Source: Marinobacter guineae (GTDB taxonomy: Bacteria > Pseudomonadota > Gammaproteobacteria > Pseudomonadales > Oleiphilaceae). Taken from it: a DNA stretch of 64,000 nt. Both the position numbers and the translations under genes were made by a program. The notes below the pieces were generated by a model. It did not search any database and had not been told where the DNA came from. It saw nothing but the letters and a program-made list of their open reading frames with translations. The stretch is from contig NZ_KZ319340.1 of NCBI RefSeq assembly GCF_002744735.1, positions 1,273,030 through 1,337,029 on the forward strand, read 5' to 3'. Shown one piece after another: positions 1 to 7,399 of the stretch; the first letter of the stretch is position 1, and the number at the start of each line of letters is the position of its first letter.

Positions 1-743
1 CTGGCGTCTGGCTGGATAACATGCCCAGTTGGGAATTCGGGGTGCTGGTGCAGCTCCGGGATCTGTCCCGGGCCATGCGCAGGGATATCGCCCGCTCCCA
101 GAGCCAGTCTGCGGAGGACCCGGACCTGACCATCGCAGAGCCGCAATTCCACTTTGACAGCGGAAGCTGGGCCATCCCGTCCACCGAAGCGGAATACCGA
201 CGCGGCATCGAGGCCCTGAAGCGCTACCTCAACCGCTTGTCGAGCCCGGAGCAGGCTGACGCCCAGTTCTACGCTCGGGCGGACAATCTGGCAAACTGGT
301 TGGCGGACCTGGAAACCAGAATCGGCAGCCTCTCAAGAACACTGGGTGAGAGTGTCGGCAAAGCCTCAGTATCTGATGCAGTGGCCAACGTGGACATGGA
401 CAACCCGCTACAGGAAGAAACCGGGGGCATTGATGTGAAAACGCCCTGGACCCAGATTGATAATGTTTTATACGAAGCCCGTGGGAGCTCCTGGGCCTTG
501 TTGCATATCTTCCGTGCCATTGAAGTGGACTTCCGGAAGGTACTGCAGGACAAAAACGCCATGTCCAGTGTGAAACAGGTGATCATTGAGCTGGAGGGTG
601 CCCAGGGTCCGATGTGGAGCCCGGTGGTACTGAACGGCAGCGGATTTGGCGTTCTCGCCAACCACTCACTGACCATGGCGGCCTATCTTTCCCGGGCCAG
701 CGCGGCGATCAGTGACATGCGGGATCTGCTTTCCAGAGGCTGA
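1..743 (+). CDS. DUF2333 family protein, 5'-truncated by window edge
   Basis: The reading frame is open from base 3 through the first in-frame ATG at 21, so the true start lies outside the window and only the C-terminal part is visible. The visible part begins GVWLDNMPSWEFG and continues with a VQLRDLSRAMRRD segment, which I recognise as typical of the DUF2333 family. That family has no firm function; its members are usually inner-membrane proteins with an N-terminal anchor, which would be in the missing part. The visible portion is soluble and mostly helical. It ends just before a strong bidirectional terminator. Family assignment is from memory of the motif, not a search. Confidence 0.75.
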   Translation, partial: GVWLDNMPSWEFGVLVQLRDLSRAMRRDIARSQSQSAEDPDLTIAEPQFHFDSGSWAIPSTEAEYRRGIEALKRYLNRLSSPEQADAQFYARADNLANWLADLETRIGSLSRTLGESVGKASVSDAVANVDMDNPLQEETGGIDVKTPWTQIDNVLYEARGSSWALLHIFRAIEVDFRKVLQDKNAMSSVKQVIIELEGAQGPMWSPVVLNGSGFGVLANHSLTMAAYLSRASAAISDMRDLLSRG

Positions 744-767
744 AGACCAGACGCCAGGTTGGCGGGC

Positions 768-800
768 ATAAAAAACCGGGCACGATGCCCGGTTTTTTAT
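768..800. terminator. Bidirectional intrinsic terminator between DUF2333 gene and ppa
   Basis: A 14-bp perfect inverted repeat with a 5-nt loop (GCCCGG stem core) is flanked by A6 on the left and T6 on the right. It therefore reads as a Rho-independent terminator on both strands, serving the two convergent genes. Confidence 0.9.
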
Positions 801-817
801 GCCCTGGAAATACCGGA

Positions 818-1345
818 TCAGCCCTTGTAGGCGTTCACGGAATCCATGATGGCTTTTCTGGCAGCGTCGGCATTGTCCCAACCCTGAACCTTGACCCACT
901 TGCCTGGCTCAAGAGTCTTGTAGTTCTCGAAGAAGTGCTTGATCTGGTCACGAAGCAGCTCGGGCAGATCGGTGATTTCCCGGACGTTGTGGTAGGTGGT
1001 GGTCAACTTGTCGTGAGGTACTGCCACCAGTTTGGCGTCGCCACCGGCTTCGTCTTCCATGTTGAGAACGCCAACCGGACGGCAGCGAATCACGGAGCCA
1101 GCCTGGACTGCGTAGGGGGTAACAACCAGCACGTCCAGAGGGTCGCCGTCGTCGGCCAGGGTGTGCGGGATGAAGCCATAGTTGGCCGGGTAGAACATCG
1201 GGGTAGCCATGAAGCGGTCAACCAGCAGGGCGCCCATGTCTTTGTCCAGTTCGTACTTGACCGGGGAGCTGTTGGCCGGGATTTCGATGGCAACGTAGAT
1301 ATCTTCAGGCGGGTTCTTGCCTGCGGGGATGTTGTCGAATTGCAT
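818..1345 (-). CDS. ppa: Inorganic pyrophosphatase (family I)
   Basis: Cytoplasmic enzyme that hydrolyses pyrophosphate to two phosphates and pulls biosynthetic reactions forward. The 175-residue length is the usual bacterial one. The family I signature DDGDPLD is at residues 65-71, with metal-binding aspartates D66, D68 and D71. The N-terminal DNIPAGK and [11 protein letters not shown] segments are also typical. The ATG start is preceded by AAGGA (AGGAAGGATCGCTC). It is monocistronic, with a shared terminator downstream and a candidate TATAAT promoter about 60 nt upstream. Confidence 0.97.
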   Translation of the reverse strand: MQFDNIPAGKNPPEDIYVAIEIPANSSPVKYELDKDMGALLVDRFMATPMFYPANYGFIPHTLADDGDPLDVLVVTPYAVQAGSVIRCRPVGVLNMEDEAGGDAKLVAVPHDKLTTTYHNVREITDLPELLRDQIKHFFENYKTLEPGKWVKVQGWDNADAARKAIMDSVNAYKG

Positions 1346-1403
1346 GAGCGATCCTTCCTGGTACGTTAAAGGTACGTTTAACTGCGGTTAAAAAGTGGAC
1401 GCA

Positions 1404-1432
1404 ATTATACGGGAGTCTCCTGCAGTTCGAAA
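1404..1432 (-). promoter_or_regulatory. Candidate sigma-70 promoter of ppa
   Basis: On the minus strand a perfect TATAAT (1409-1404) lies about 60 nt upstream of the ppa ATG. A weak -35 candidate TTTCGA (1432-1427) sits 17 nt further upstream. The -10 is convincing, the -35 is not. Confidence 0.4.
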
Positions 1433-1461
1433 CTAAACCTTGGTCGTTGAATTGGGTGCAT

Positions 1462-1572
1462 GCAGGTATCTGGAAGAGCATTCCGAAAAACGCCCGTAAA
1501 TACGTCCATGTAGGGCTCGGTCGCGCCATCCTTGGCGCTCCACGTTTTCGGAATGCTCTTCCAGACACCCGC
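1462..1572 (+). repeat. Long-hairpin element, copy A (core forward)
   Basis: Arms 1471-1489 and 1545-1563 are 19-bp perfect inverted repeats, and imperfect pairing extends to 1462/1572. The 55-nt loop starts ACGC and contains two small hairpins: TACGT-CC-ATGTA, and GCGCCA paired with TGGCGC. Five other copies in the window share this core but have different arms. It lies in the gap between ppa and the acyl-CoA dehydrogenase gene, 84 nt from copy B, which has the opposite orientation. I do not recognise a named family. Confidence 0.85.
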
Positions 1573-1655
1573 CCAGACTTGGAGGCGGTGCCGGCGAGAC
1601 CGCGATGAAATACAACGATGCGACTTATGAGGCGAGGATTGCACAGAATTCGATC

Positions 1656-1763
1656 GGGCCGTGTCAGTGGCTATTCCAAAACTGTAGAGGGCCAAGGACG
1701 GCCCGAAACAAGCGCACATGGATGTGCTTGTAGCGTGTTTTGGAATAGCCACTGACATGGCCC
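1656..1763 (-). repeat. Long-hairpin element, copy B (core reverse)
   Basis: Arms 1656-1682 and 1737-1763 are 27 bp with one mismatch. Read on the minus strand the 54-nt loop begins ACGC and contains CACAT-CC-ATGTG and a second hairpin with GGGCC pairing GGCCC. Copy A has GCGCC/GGCGC at the same place, a compensatory change. The element ends 55 nt past the stop codon of the acyl-CoA dehydrogenase gene. It is the most diverged core of the six. Confidence 0.82.
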
Positions 1764-1818
1764 GCCCCCAGTATGACAGGCTGGGGCAGAATCAGAGGGC
1801 TAACGCGGAACCCAGGGC

Positions 1819-2958
1819 TCAGAGCTTGATCTGTTTGGCAATCAGCTCCTTCATGATTTCGGTTGTGCCGCCACCGATGGAGAGAATCTTGGCGTCCCGG
1901 TATAGCCGTTCAACCACGGTTTCCCGCATATACCCCATGCCACCGAACAGCTGCACCGCTTCCCGGGTGACTTTTTCGCAGACGTCTACCGAGAAATTCT
2001 TGGCCATGGCCACCTGTTTGATCGGGTTCTTCCCGGCCTGCATCAGGGCGGCACAGCGGTAGGTGTATTCCCGGGCAATGTCGATCTGGGTGGCCATGTC
2101 CACCAGTTTGTGCCGCGTCACTTGAAAGCCCGCAATACTGCGGCCGAAAGCCTGGCGTTGTTTGGTGTAGTCGATGGCAGCTTCGTAGGCGAGTTGGGCG
2201 GTCATGTAAGCCATGATGGACAGGCTCAGGCGCTCGGCCAGGAAGTTACTCATGATGGCAATAAAGCCGGCGTTTTCGGCGCCGATCAGGCGGTCGGCAG
2301 GGACGCGGCAGTCCTCGAAGAAGAGTTCGGCCGTGTCGCTGGCCCACCAGCCCATTTTCCGGAGCTTCCTGCCGGTGGAGAACCCGGGCATATCGCGGTC
2401 AATGAGCAGCAGACTGATACCACCATGGCCTTCGCCCCCGGTGCGGACGGCAACAGTGTAGTGATCAGCGCGGATGCCGCTGGTGATGAAGGTTTTGCTG
2501 CCGTTGACGATGTAGTGGTCGCCGTCTTTAACGGCCCGGGTTTTGAGGCTGGCAACGTCCGATCCACCGCCGGGTTCGGTAACGGCGAGGGCGGCGATCT
2601 TTTCGCCCCGCAGCACTGGTGGAACGACCTGCTCACGGATTTCCTTTTTTGCCCATTTGGCGACCGGGGGCAGGCCGATGTCCAGGGAGCCGAGGCCGGC
2701 AACCAGGCCGCCGGAGGTGGAGCGCATGAGTTCTTCGGATACCGCTACTTTCAGGAAGATGTCGCCTTCACCAACGCCGCCCAGGGCTTCGGGAAAACCA
2801 ATGCCCAGCAGGCCAGCATCGCCGGCTTTTTTATAGAGCTCCCGTGGGAATTCACCGGTCTCTTCCCAGTCATCAATGTGGGGCAGGACATGGGTATTGA
2901 TGAACTTGCGGGCAGACTGGCGCACCTGCTCATGGGTTTCGTTGAAATACTCAGACAC
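1819..2958 (-). CDS. Acyl-CoA dehydrogenase (long-chain/isovaleryl-type active site)
   Basis: FAD-dependent acyl-CoA dehydrogenase of about 379 residues, oxidising an acyl-CoA to the 2-enoyl-CoA with electron transfer to ETF. Visible signatures are ALAVTEPGGGSD (about 123-134), a KTFITSG strand (155-161) and the C-terminal QLFGGMGYMRE. At the end the usual catalytic YEGT is replaced by GGGTTEI, so the base is probably E242 in LAERLSLS, as in the LCAD and isovaleryl-CoA dehydrogenase branch. I chose the GTG at 2958 (MSEYFNETHEQ) because a GGGAG ribosome site precedes it and the length then fits the family. Substrate is not determinable here. Confidence 0.92.
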   Translation of the reverse strand: MSEYFNETHEQVRQSARKFINTHVLPHIDDWEETGEFPRELYKKAGDAGLLGIGFPEALGGVGEGDIFLKVAVSEELMRSTSGGLVAGLGSLDIGLPPVAKWAKKEIREQVVPPVLRGEKIAALAVTEPGGGSDVASLKTRAVKDGDHYIVNGSKTFITSGIRADHYTVAVRTGGEGHGGISLLLIDRDMPGFSTGRKLRKMGWWASDTAELFFEDCRVPADRLIGAENAGFIAIMSNFLAERLSLSIMAYMTAQLAYEAAIDYTKQRQAFGRSIAGFQVTRHKLVDMATQIDIAREYTYRCAALMQAGKNPIKQVAMAKNFSVDVCEKVTREAVQLFGGMGYMRETVVERLYRDAKILSIGGGTTEIMKELIAKQIKL

Positions 2959-3047
2959 GGTGAAACTCCCTGTGATCGGAATCAATGGCAGCAGTGTCGC
3001 GCAAATTTCAGCACCAAGCAAGCGCTTGGTTTGTGTGTCGCCAGGCA

Positions 3048-3075
3048 ATAAAAAAGCTGGCCCGGAAGGCCAGCT
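3048..3075 (-). terminator. Intrinsic terminator downstream of rpiA
   Basis: On the minus strand an AGCTGGCC-TTCC-GGGCCAGCT hairpin is followed by a T-rich run, 27 nt past the rpiA stop codon. It separates rpiA from the acyl-CoA dehydrogenase gene on the same strand. Confidence 0.88.
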
Positions 3076-3101
3076 CTGTTGGGTGAGCACACTGGCTTGG
3101 A

Positions 3102-3782
3102 TCAGGCGCCCTTGCGGGGGATGCTCTTGACGCCGTCTTTGGTGCCAAGCAGAAGCAGGTCGGCCGGGCGGCGGGCAAACAGACCATTGGTGACCACACC
3201 CACAATGTTGTTGAGCCTTTCCTCTACCTGGATGGGGCGGGAGATGTCCATGTTGTGAACATCAAGAATGATGTTGCCGTTGTCGGTGACCACGCCTTCC
3301 CGGTAAACCGGGTCACCACCGAGTTTGACGATTTCCCGGCCAACATGGCTTCGGGCCATGGGGATGACTTCCACCGGCAGCGGGAATTTGCCCAGCACTC
3401 CAACCATCTTGGAATCGTCGGCAATACAAATGAAGGTTTTGGCAACTTCCGCTACGATCTTCTCCCGGGTCAGGGCGCCGCCGCCGCCCTTAATCAGCTC
3501 CAGACGTTCGTTGGTTTCGTCTGCACCATCGACATAAAACTCCAGGTCGCCAGCACTGTTAAGGTCATACACTGGAATACCATGGCTTTTCAGGCGTTCA
3601 GCCGTGGCTTCAGAACTCGCGACGGCACCGTCAAACTCAATCTTTTGCTCGGCAAGCATGTCGATAAAGAAGTTGGCGGTGCTGCCAGTGCCAATGCCGA
3701 TGATACTGTCGCTATCGAGGCGTGGGGCGATGTAGTCCACTGCGGCTTTGGCGACGGCTTTTTTCAGTTCGTCCTGAGTCAT
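3102..3782 (-). CDS. rpiA: Ribose-5-phosphate isomerase A
   Basis: Interconverts ribose-5-phosphate and ribulose-5-phosphate in the pentose phosphate pathway. The 226-residue length matches RpiA. The phosphate-binding [11 protein letters not shown] near residue 36, the VDGADE segment and the [11 protein letters not shown] loop, which carries the catalytic and substrate-binding residues, are all present. I chose the internal ATG at 3782 (MTQDELKK), preceded by a purine-rich GAGGGAG, over the upstream ATG at 3800. It is divergent from ilvA, an arrangement common in gammaproteobacteria. Confidence 0.96.
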   Translation of the reverse strand: MTQDELKKAVAKAAVDYIAPRLDSDSIIGIGTGSTANFFIDMLAEQKIEFDGAVASSEATAERLKSHGIPVYDLNSAGDLEFYVDGADETNERLELIKGGGGALTREKIVAEVAKTFICIADDSKMVGVLGKFPLPVEVIPMARSHVGREIVKLGGDPVYREGVVTDNGNIILDVHNMDISRPIQVEERLNNIVGVVTNGLFARRPADLLLLGTKDGVKSIPRKGA

Positions 3783-3932
3783 GGGAAGCTCCCTCTGCAA
3801 TTCTGGCTGGATTATGGTTCATTATAGCGCTTCCGGGCGGTCTGCTTATAGACGGCTACCGTGCAAACTTCCTACACTGTGGGTTTTTCCCAGCCGACCA
3901 TCAACCACAAACCAACAGAAACCGGAAATGTT

Positions 3933-5468
3933 ATGCCGCAACGCTACATCAAGAAGATACTCGATGCGCGCGTCTATGACGTAGCCATCGAAACACCACT
4001 GACTGAAGCCCGTAGTCTGTCAAAGCGCTTTGGCAATAATATCCTGCTCAAGCGTGAAGACCTTCAGCCGGTGTTCTCCTTCAAGATTCGCGGCGCGTAC
4101 AACCGGATTGCCCAGCTGTCCGAAGAACAGAAAGCCAAGGGAGTGATCTGTGCCTCGGCTGGCAACCATGCCCAGGGTGTCGCTCTGGCGGCGAAAAAAC
4201 TCGGCATCAAGGCCGTCATTGTGATGCCGCAGACCACGCCGGAAATCAAGGTTCGCTCGGTACGGGATCACGGTGCGAAGGTGGTTCTCAGAGGCGATGC
4301 CTTTGATGAAGCCGCTACTCATGCTCAGGAGCTGATCCAGAAGCACGGTTATACCTACATTCCGCCCTACGACGACCCCGATGTGATCGCCGGCCAGGGC
4401 ACGGTCGCCATGGAAATCATGTGGCAGTTCAGCAAGCCGATCCACGCCATCTTTATCTGCGTTGGCGGTGGCGGTCTGATTGCCGGCATGGCGGCGTACA
4501 TCAAGTACCTGCGCCCCGAAATCAAGGTGATCGGCGTGGAGCCCGAGGATTCCAATTGCCTGCAGGCGGCCCTGAAGGCTGGCAAGCGCGTGGTGCTGGA
4601 TGAGGTCGGCATCTTTGCCGATGGGGTAGCAGTCAAGCAGATTGGCAAGTACCCCTGGGAAATCTGCAAGGATCACGTGGACGAGGTGATCACCGTGTCC
4701 ACCGATGAAATCTGCGCTGCCATCAAGGATGTCTTCGAAGACACCCGGTCCATTGCCGAACCGGCAGGTGCGCTGGGCGTGGCCGGCATCAAGAAATACA
4801 TCGAACGGGAGCAGATCGAGGACGAAAACCTGATTGCCACCCTGAGCGGTGCCAACATGAACTTTGATCGACTGCGCTATATTTCCGAGCGCACGGAAGT
4901 GGGTGAAAAGCGCGAGGCCATCCTGGCGGTGACCATTCCGGAGAAGCCGGGAGCGTTCAAGACCTTCATTAATGCTCTGCACAAGCGCAGTATTACCGAG
5001 TTCAACTACCGCTATGCCGATGCCACCAACGCCACCATTTTTGTCGGTATCCAGATTGCGGCAGGAGGCCACGGCCGCGAGGAGTTGGTTCAGGACCTGC
5101 GCGAAACCGGTTATTCGGTGGTCGACCTGACCGACAGTGATCTGGCCAAACAGCATATCCGCCACATGGTCGGTGGCCACGCCCCGAGCATCACCAACGA
5201 AAAGGTTTTCCAGTTCGAGTTCCCGGAGCGTCCGGGGGCGTTGCTGAAGTTCCTGATGTCACTCGGGACCCGCTGGAACATCTCCATGTTCCATTACCGA
5301 AACCACGGCGCGGCCTACAGTCGTGTCCTGTTGGGTGCCCAGGTTGAGGATGACGAAGTGGCAGACTTCGAGAAGATGCTCGACAAGGTTGGCTTCCGCT
5401 ACGAGAACATGACGGATAACGAGGCTTATCAATTGTTCTTGGGGCAGGGTAACGCTCGGTCATCTTAA
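3933..5468 (+). CDS. ilvA: Threonine ammonia-lyase, biosynthetic
   Basis: PLP enzyme that deaminates threonine to 2-oxobutanoate, the first step of isoleucine synthesis. It is 511 residues long. The catalytic PLP lysine is K51 in FSFKIRGAYNR, and the phosphate-binding glycine loop VGGGGLIAGM follows. The C-terminal third contains two ACT-like regulatory regions (FPERPGALLKF marks the second), consistent with isoleucine feedback inhibition. Start at 3933 (MPQRYIKKIL) follows a GGAAA site; an upstream ATG at 3861 would add 24 atypical residues. Hairpin copy C begins 10 nt after the stop. Confidence 0.97.
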   Translation: MPQRYIKKILDARVYDVAIETPLTEARSLSKRFGNNILLKREDLQPVFSFKIRGAYNRIAQLSEEQKAKGVICASAGNHAQGVALAAKKLGIKAVIVMPQTTPEIKVRSVRDHGAKVVLRGDAFDEAATHAQELIQKHGYTYIPPYDDPDVIAGQGTVAMEIMWQFSKPIHAIFICVGGGGLIAGMAAYIKYLRPEIKVIGVEPEDSNCLQAALKAGKRVVLDEVGIFADGVAVKQIGKYPWEICKDHVDEVITVSTDEICAAIKDVFEDTRSIAEPAGALGVAGIKKYIEREQIEDENLIATLSGANMNFDRLRYISERTEVGEKREAILAVTIPEKPGAFKTFINALHKRSITEFNYRYADATNATIFVGIQIAAGGHGREELVQDLRETGYSVVDLTDSDLAKQHIRHMVGGHAPSITNEKVFQFEFPERPGALLKFLMSLGTRWNISMFHYRNHGAAYSRVLLGAQVEDDEVADFEKMLDKVGFRYENMTDNEAYQLFLGQGNARSS

Positions 5469-5478
5469 TAGGGTGCGA

Positions 5479-5594
5479 GAACCGGGGAGGCAGGCCCCTC
5501 CCGGAACACGCTCCTTGCGGCACATCCATGTGACGCTTGGGCTCCGCCATCCATGGCTCCGCACAGTTCCGGGAGGGGCCTGCCTCCCCGGTTC
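5479..5594 (+). repeat. Long-hairpin element, copy C (core forward)
   Basis: Arms 5479-5507 and 5566-5594 are 29-bp perfect inverted repeats, GC-rich (CCGGGGAGG). The 58-nt loop has the small hairpins CACAT-CC-ATGTG and GCCAT-CC-ATGGC. It differs from the loop of copy E at only two positions, while the arms of C and E are unrelated. It begins 10 nt past the ilvA stop codon and may serve as its transcript 3' end. Confidence 0.9.
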
Positions 5595-5743
5595 AGCGAG
5601 TGCGGAGGAAGATTACTAAAATTTAATCTGTCAAAAATTGTAAAACTCGATATAGGTGTTAATCTTTCGTCTAATTCTTGATAACAAGAATAGCTCTCTG
5701 ATTTACCTGAGATTTACCTCTACCTGAAACAGGAATATGCGTC

Positions 5744-5905
5744 ATGGGCGGTAAGCCGGACATCATTCGCGCAATCGTGCTGATTTTTGCGGTAGGCCTT
5801 GTGATAACTGGTTTCACATCCATTCACGCCTCTGAAGACAAGGCGGCGAGAAATGACGCCATTGTTGGCTCCGTTCAGGTAATGAATCAGCCCCTGAACC
5901 GGTAA
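5744..5905 (+). CDS. Small predicted single-span membrane protein (53 aa)
   Basis: An ATG at 5744, preceded by AGGAATATGCGTC, opens a 53-codon frame. The product has a short polar start (MGGKPDIIR), a hydrophobic stretch of about 18 residues (AIVLIFAVGLVITGF) and a charged tail (HASEDKAARND). This looks like a small membrane-anchored or exported protein. Its 3' end overlaps the convergent fau gene by 19 nt. The upstream 100 bp are markedly AT-rich compared with the surroundings, which fits a promoter. I recognise no family. Confidence 0.5.
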   Translation: MGGKPDIIRAIVLIFAVGLVITGFTSIHASEDKAARNDAIVGSVQVMNQPLNR

Positions 5906-6522
5906 CGCTGTTTATCCGTCACCACGCTGTGCAGGGGCACGTCCCAGGGCTCCACAGGCAGCTTTCTCACCTTCTGGAAGTCATGGGCCAGCCCGATCAG
6001 TTTTGGGGCCAGTCTTGGTCGTATCCGGCTGAACGCGAACGTCCTGTCATAGAAGCCACCCCCCATCCCCAAACGTCCACCCTGCTCGTCAAAACCTACC
6101 AATGGAAAAAGGACTGCGTCCAGAGCCCATGCCGGCCGTCGCAGACCTTTGCTGAAGGCCGGTTCGGGAATGCCGAAACGGTTGACGGTCAATTCCACGC
6201 CGTCGTAGTAGGGGCTGAACACCAATCTGCCGTCATGAATCGGGTGCAGTACGGGTAGATAGAAGCAAATCCCCTTGCGCCGGGCGATGTCCAGGTAGAC
6301 GTGCGGATCAATCTCGCCGTCGTTGGGCAGGTAGATGGCAATGTGTCGGGCGCGGTGCAGATCAGGATTTTTGAGCAGGTTCAGGGCCAGGTATTCAGCG
6401 GCTTGTTGCTGCTGTTCAAAGCTCAGGGCGCGCCGTTGTTGCCGGAGGCGCTTGCGAAGTTCACTGCGTGACAGGGTGTCCGGATGGGATTCAAACGGTT
6501 GGGGGGCGATAAACTGGCTCAA
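5887..6522 (-). CDS. fau: 5-formyltetrahydrofolate cyclo-ligase (YgfA/Fau)
   Basis: ATP-dependent conversion of 5-formyl-THF to 5,10-methenyl-THF in folate one-carbon metabolism. The 211-residue product has the basic N-terminal helix RKRLRQQRRAL, the YLPNDGEIDP segment and the C-terminal signature GRLGMGGGFYDRTF. No ATG is available at the right place; the frame starts at a TTG (6522), which I accept because the next in-frame candidates would remove the conserved helix. It lies directly downstream of 6S RNA on the same strand, the classical ssrS-ygfA arrangement, so the two are probably cotranscribed. Confidence 0.94.
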   Translation of the reverse strand: MSQFIAPQPFESHPDTLSRSELRKRLRQQRRALSFEQQQQAAEYLALNLLKNPDLHRARHIAIYLPNDGEIDPHVYLDIARRKGICFYLPVLHPIHDGRLVFSPYYDGVELTVNRFGIPEPAFSKGLRRPAWALDAVLFPLVGFDEQGGRLGMGGGFYDRTFAFSRIRPRLAPKLIGLAHDFQKVRKLPVEPWDVPLHSVVTDKQRYRFRG

Positions 6523-6529
6523 AATAAAG

Positions 6530-6708
6530 CTTCCCGGGCTGCCGTTATCGGATGTTGCCCTTGAACCCAGAGTTCAAGGTCGGTGGCCGCTGTGACATAT
6601 TAGGCTTTCCCCTTACGGGGACGTGCTCACAATGCCCTGAAGTAGCCACCTGGGTAATGCGCATCGGCTCGAGGACGTATCCGACCATAGCGAACAGCCC
6701 AGGAAGTT
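6530..6708 (-). ncRNA. ssrS: 6S RNA
   Basis: Regulatory RNA that mimics an open promoter and sequesters sigma-70 RNA polymerase in stationary phase. On the minus strand the closing stem pairs CTTCCTGGGCTG at the 5' end with CAGCCCGGGAAG at the 3' end. The 5' half carries GTTCG and a GAGCCGAT block, and the 3' half has the characteristic CCTTGAAC...GGTTCAAGGG hairpin found in enterobacterial 6S. Length is about 179 nt. Position between zapA and fau is the conserved one. Ends are inferred from the closing stem and the upstream TATAAT. Confidence 0.92.
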
Positions 6709-6714
6709 GATCCC

Positions 6715-6745
6715 ATTATACGGGCAGGGTCGGGGCCGATTGCAA
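6715..6745 (-). promoter_or_regulatory. Candidate promoter of 6S RNA
   Basis: On the minus strand a perfect TATAAT (6720-6715) lies 6 nt before the inferred 6S start. A TTGCAA (6745-6740) sits 19 nt further upstream, a slightly long spacer. Confidence 0.6.
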
Positions 6746-6771
6746 CACCTGTAATGCATTCTGTGCGGATT

Positions 6772-7068
6772 TTAACGGCCCGAGCCATCACCGAGGGCGC
6801 CATCGAGTTTGTTGTCCATGGCTCTGAGCAGTGTACTGGTGGCGTCGGACATGGTGTCGCGTTCAAGCAATTCATGGGTAGTGTTCAGGGCAGCCATAAC
6901 AGCGATGCGTTCGGTGCCGAACACCTTGCCGCCAGCGCGGATTTCCCGCATTTTGCTATCCAGATGCCTTGCGGCCCTGATCAGTGCGTCCTGTTCTTCC
7001 TCAGGACAGGCGACCAGGTATTCCTTGTCGAGGATCTTCACCTCAACGGTTGTGGATTGCTGTGCCAT
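6772..7068 (-). CDS. zapA: Cell division protein ZapA
   Basis: Stabilises FtsZ protofilaments at the division ring in the cytoplasm. The 98-residue product has the ZapA globular head (VEVKILDKEYLVACPEEE) followed by a helical region (RIAVMAALNTTHELL) and a C-terminal coiled-coil. Its ATG overlaps by one base the TGA of the upstream zapB-like gene (TGATG), so the two are translationally coupled. 6S RNA follows about 60 nt downstream on the same strand. Confidence 0.95.
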   Translation of the reverse strand: MAQQSTTVEVKILDKEYLVACPEEEQDALIRAARHLDSKMREIRAGGKVFGTERIAVMAALNTTHELLERDTMSDATSTLLRAMDNKLDGALGDGSGR

Positions 7069-7274
7069 CAGTGATGCTCCAGTGCCCGAAGGCGGCCGAT
7101 CATGGCTTCGATCTTGTGCTTCGCGTGATCGTTCTTCTGCATCAGCTGGGCCCGTTCCCGGTTCCAGTCATCCTGCAGTTCCCGCAGTGTGGCGTTGTCC
7201 CGCTCCAGTTTCTGACAGCGCTCAATCAGCCTGTCCAGCTTGTCCGCTAATGCCTGTACTTCGGACTGTTCCAT
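7068..7274 (-). CDS. ZapB-like coiled-coil protein (TIGR02449 type)
   Basis: 68-residue protein that is almost entirely coiled-coil: LADKLDRLIERCQKLERDN and a second heptad-rich stretch before the C-terminal RLRALEHH. I recognise it as the small family found upstream of zapA in Pseudomonas and relatives (TIGR02449), thought to act with the division machinery like ZapB. Start at 7274 (MEQSEVQAL) is chosen because the upstream ATG at 7361 would add a tail with no coiled-coil character. It is the first gene of a two-gene operon with zapA. Confidence 0.85.
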   Translation of the reverse strand: MEQSEVQALADKLDRLIERCQKLERDNATLRELQDDWNRERAQLMQKNDHAKHKIEAMIGRLRALEHH

Positions 7275-7399
7275 GACTTGCCCAGCAGTGGTTTGAGGTA
7301 ATTGCGATTCAGAGTCAATCAGATGCTCCCTCACTATAAGTGTGGACGCTAAGTCGGTCAATTTACAGGGTTGTCATTGCAGCGCCTGCGTGATGCAGA

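Noticed and set aside
1405..1758. 117-aa and 60-aa minus-strand frames upstream of ppa
   Set aside because: They run across the two long-hairpin elements and have no coding character.
4020..5180. 386-aa minus-strand frame inside ilvA
   Set aside because: It is fully antisense to ilvA, whose product is unmistakable; the frame has no domain resemblance and arises from GC-rich codon bias.
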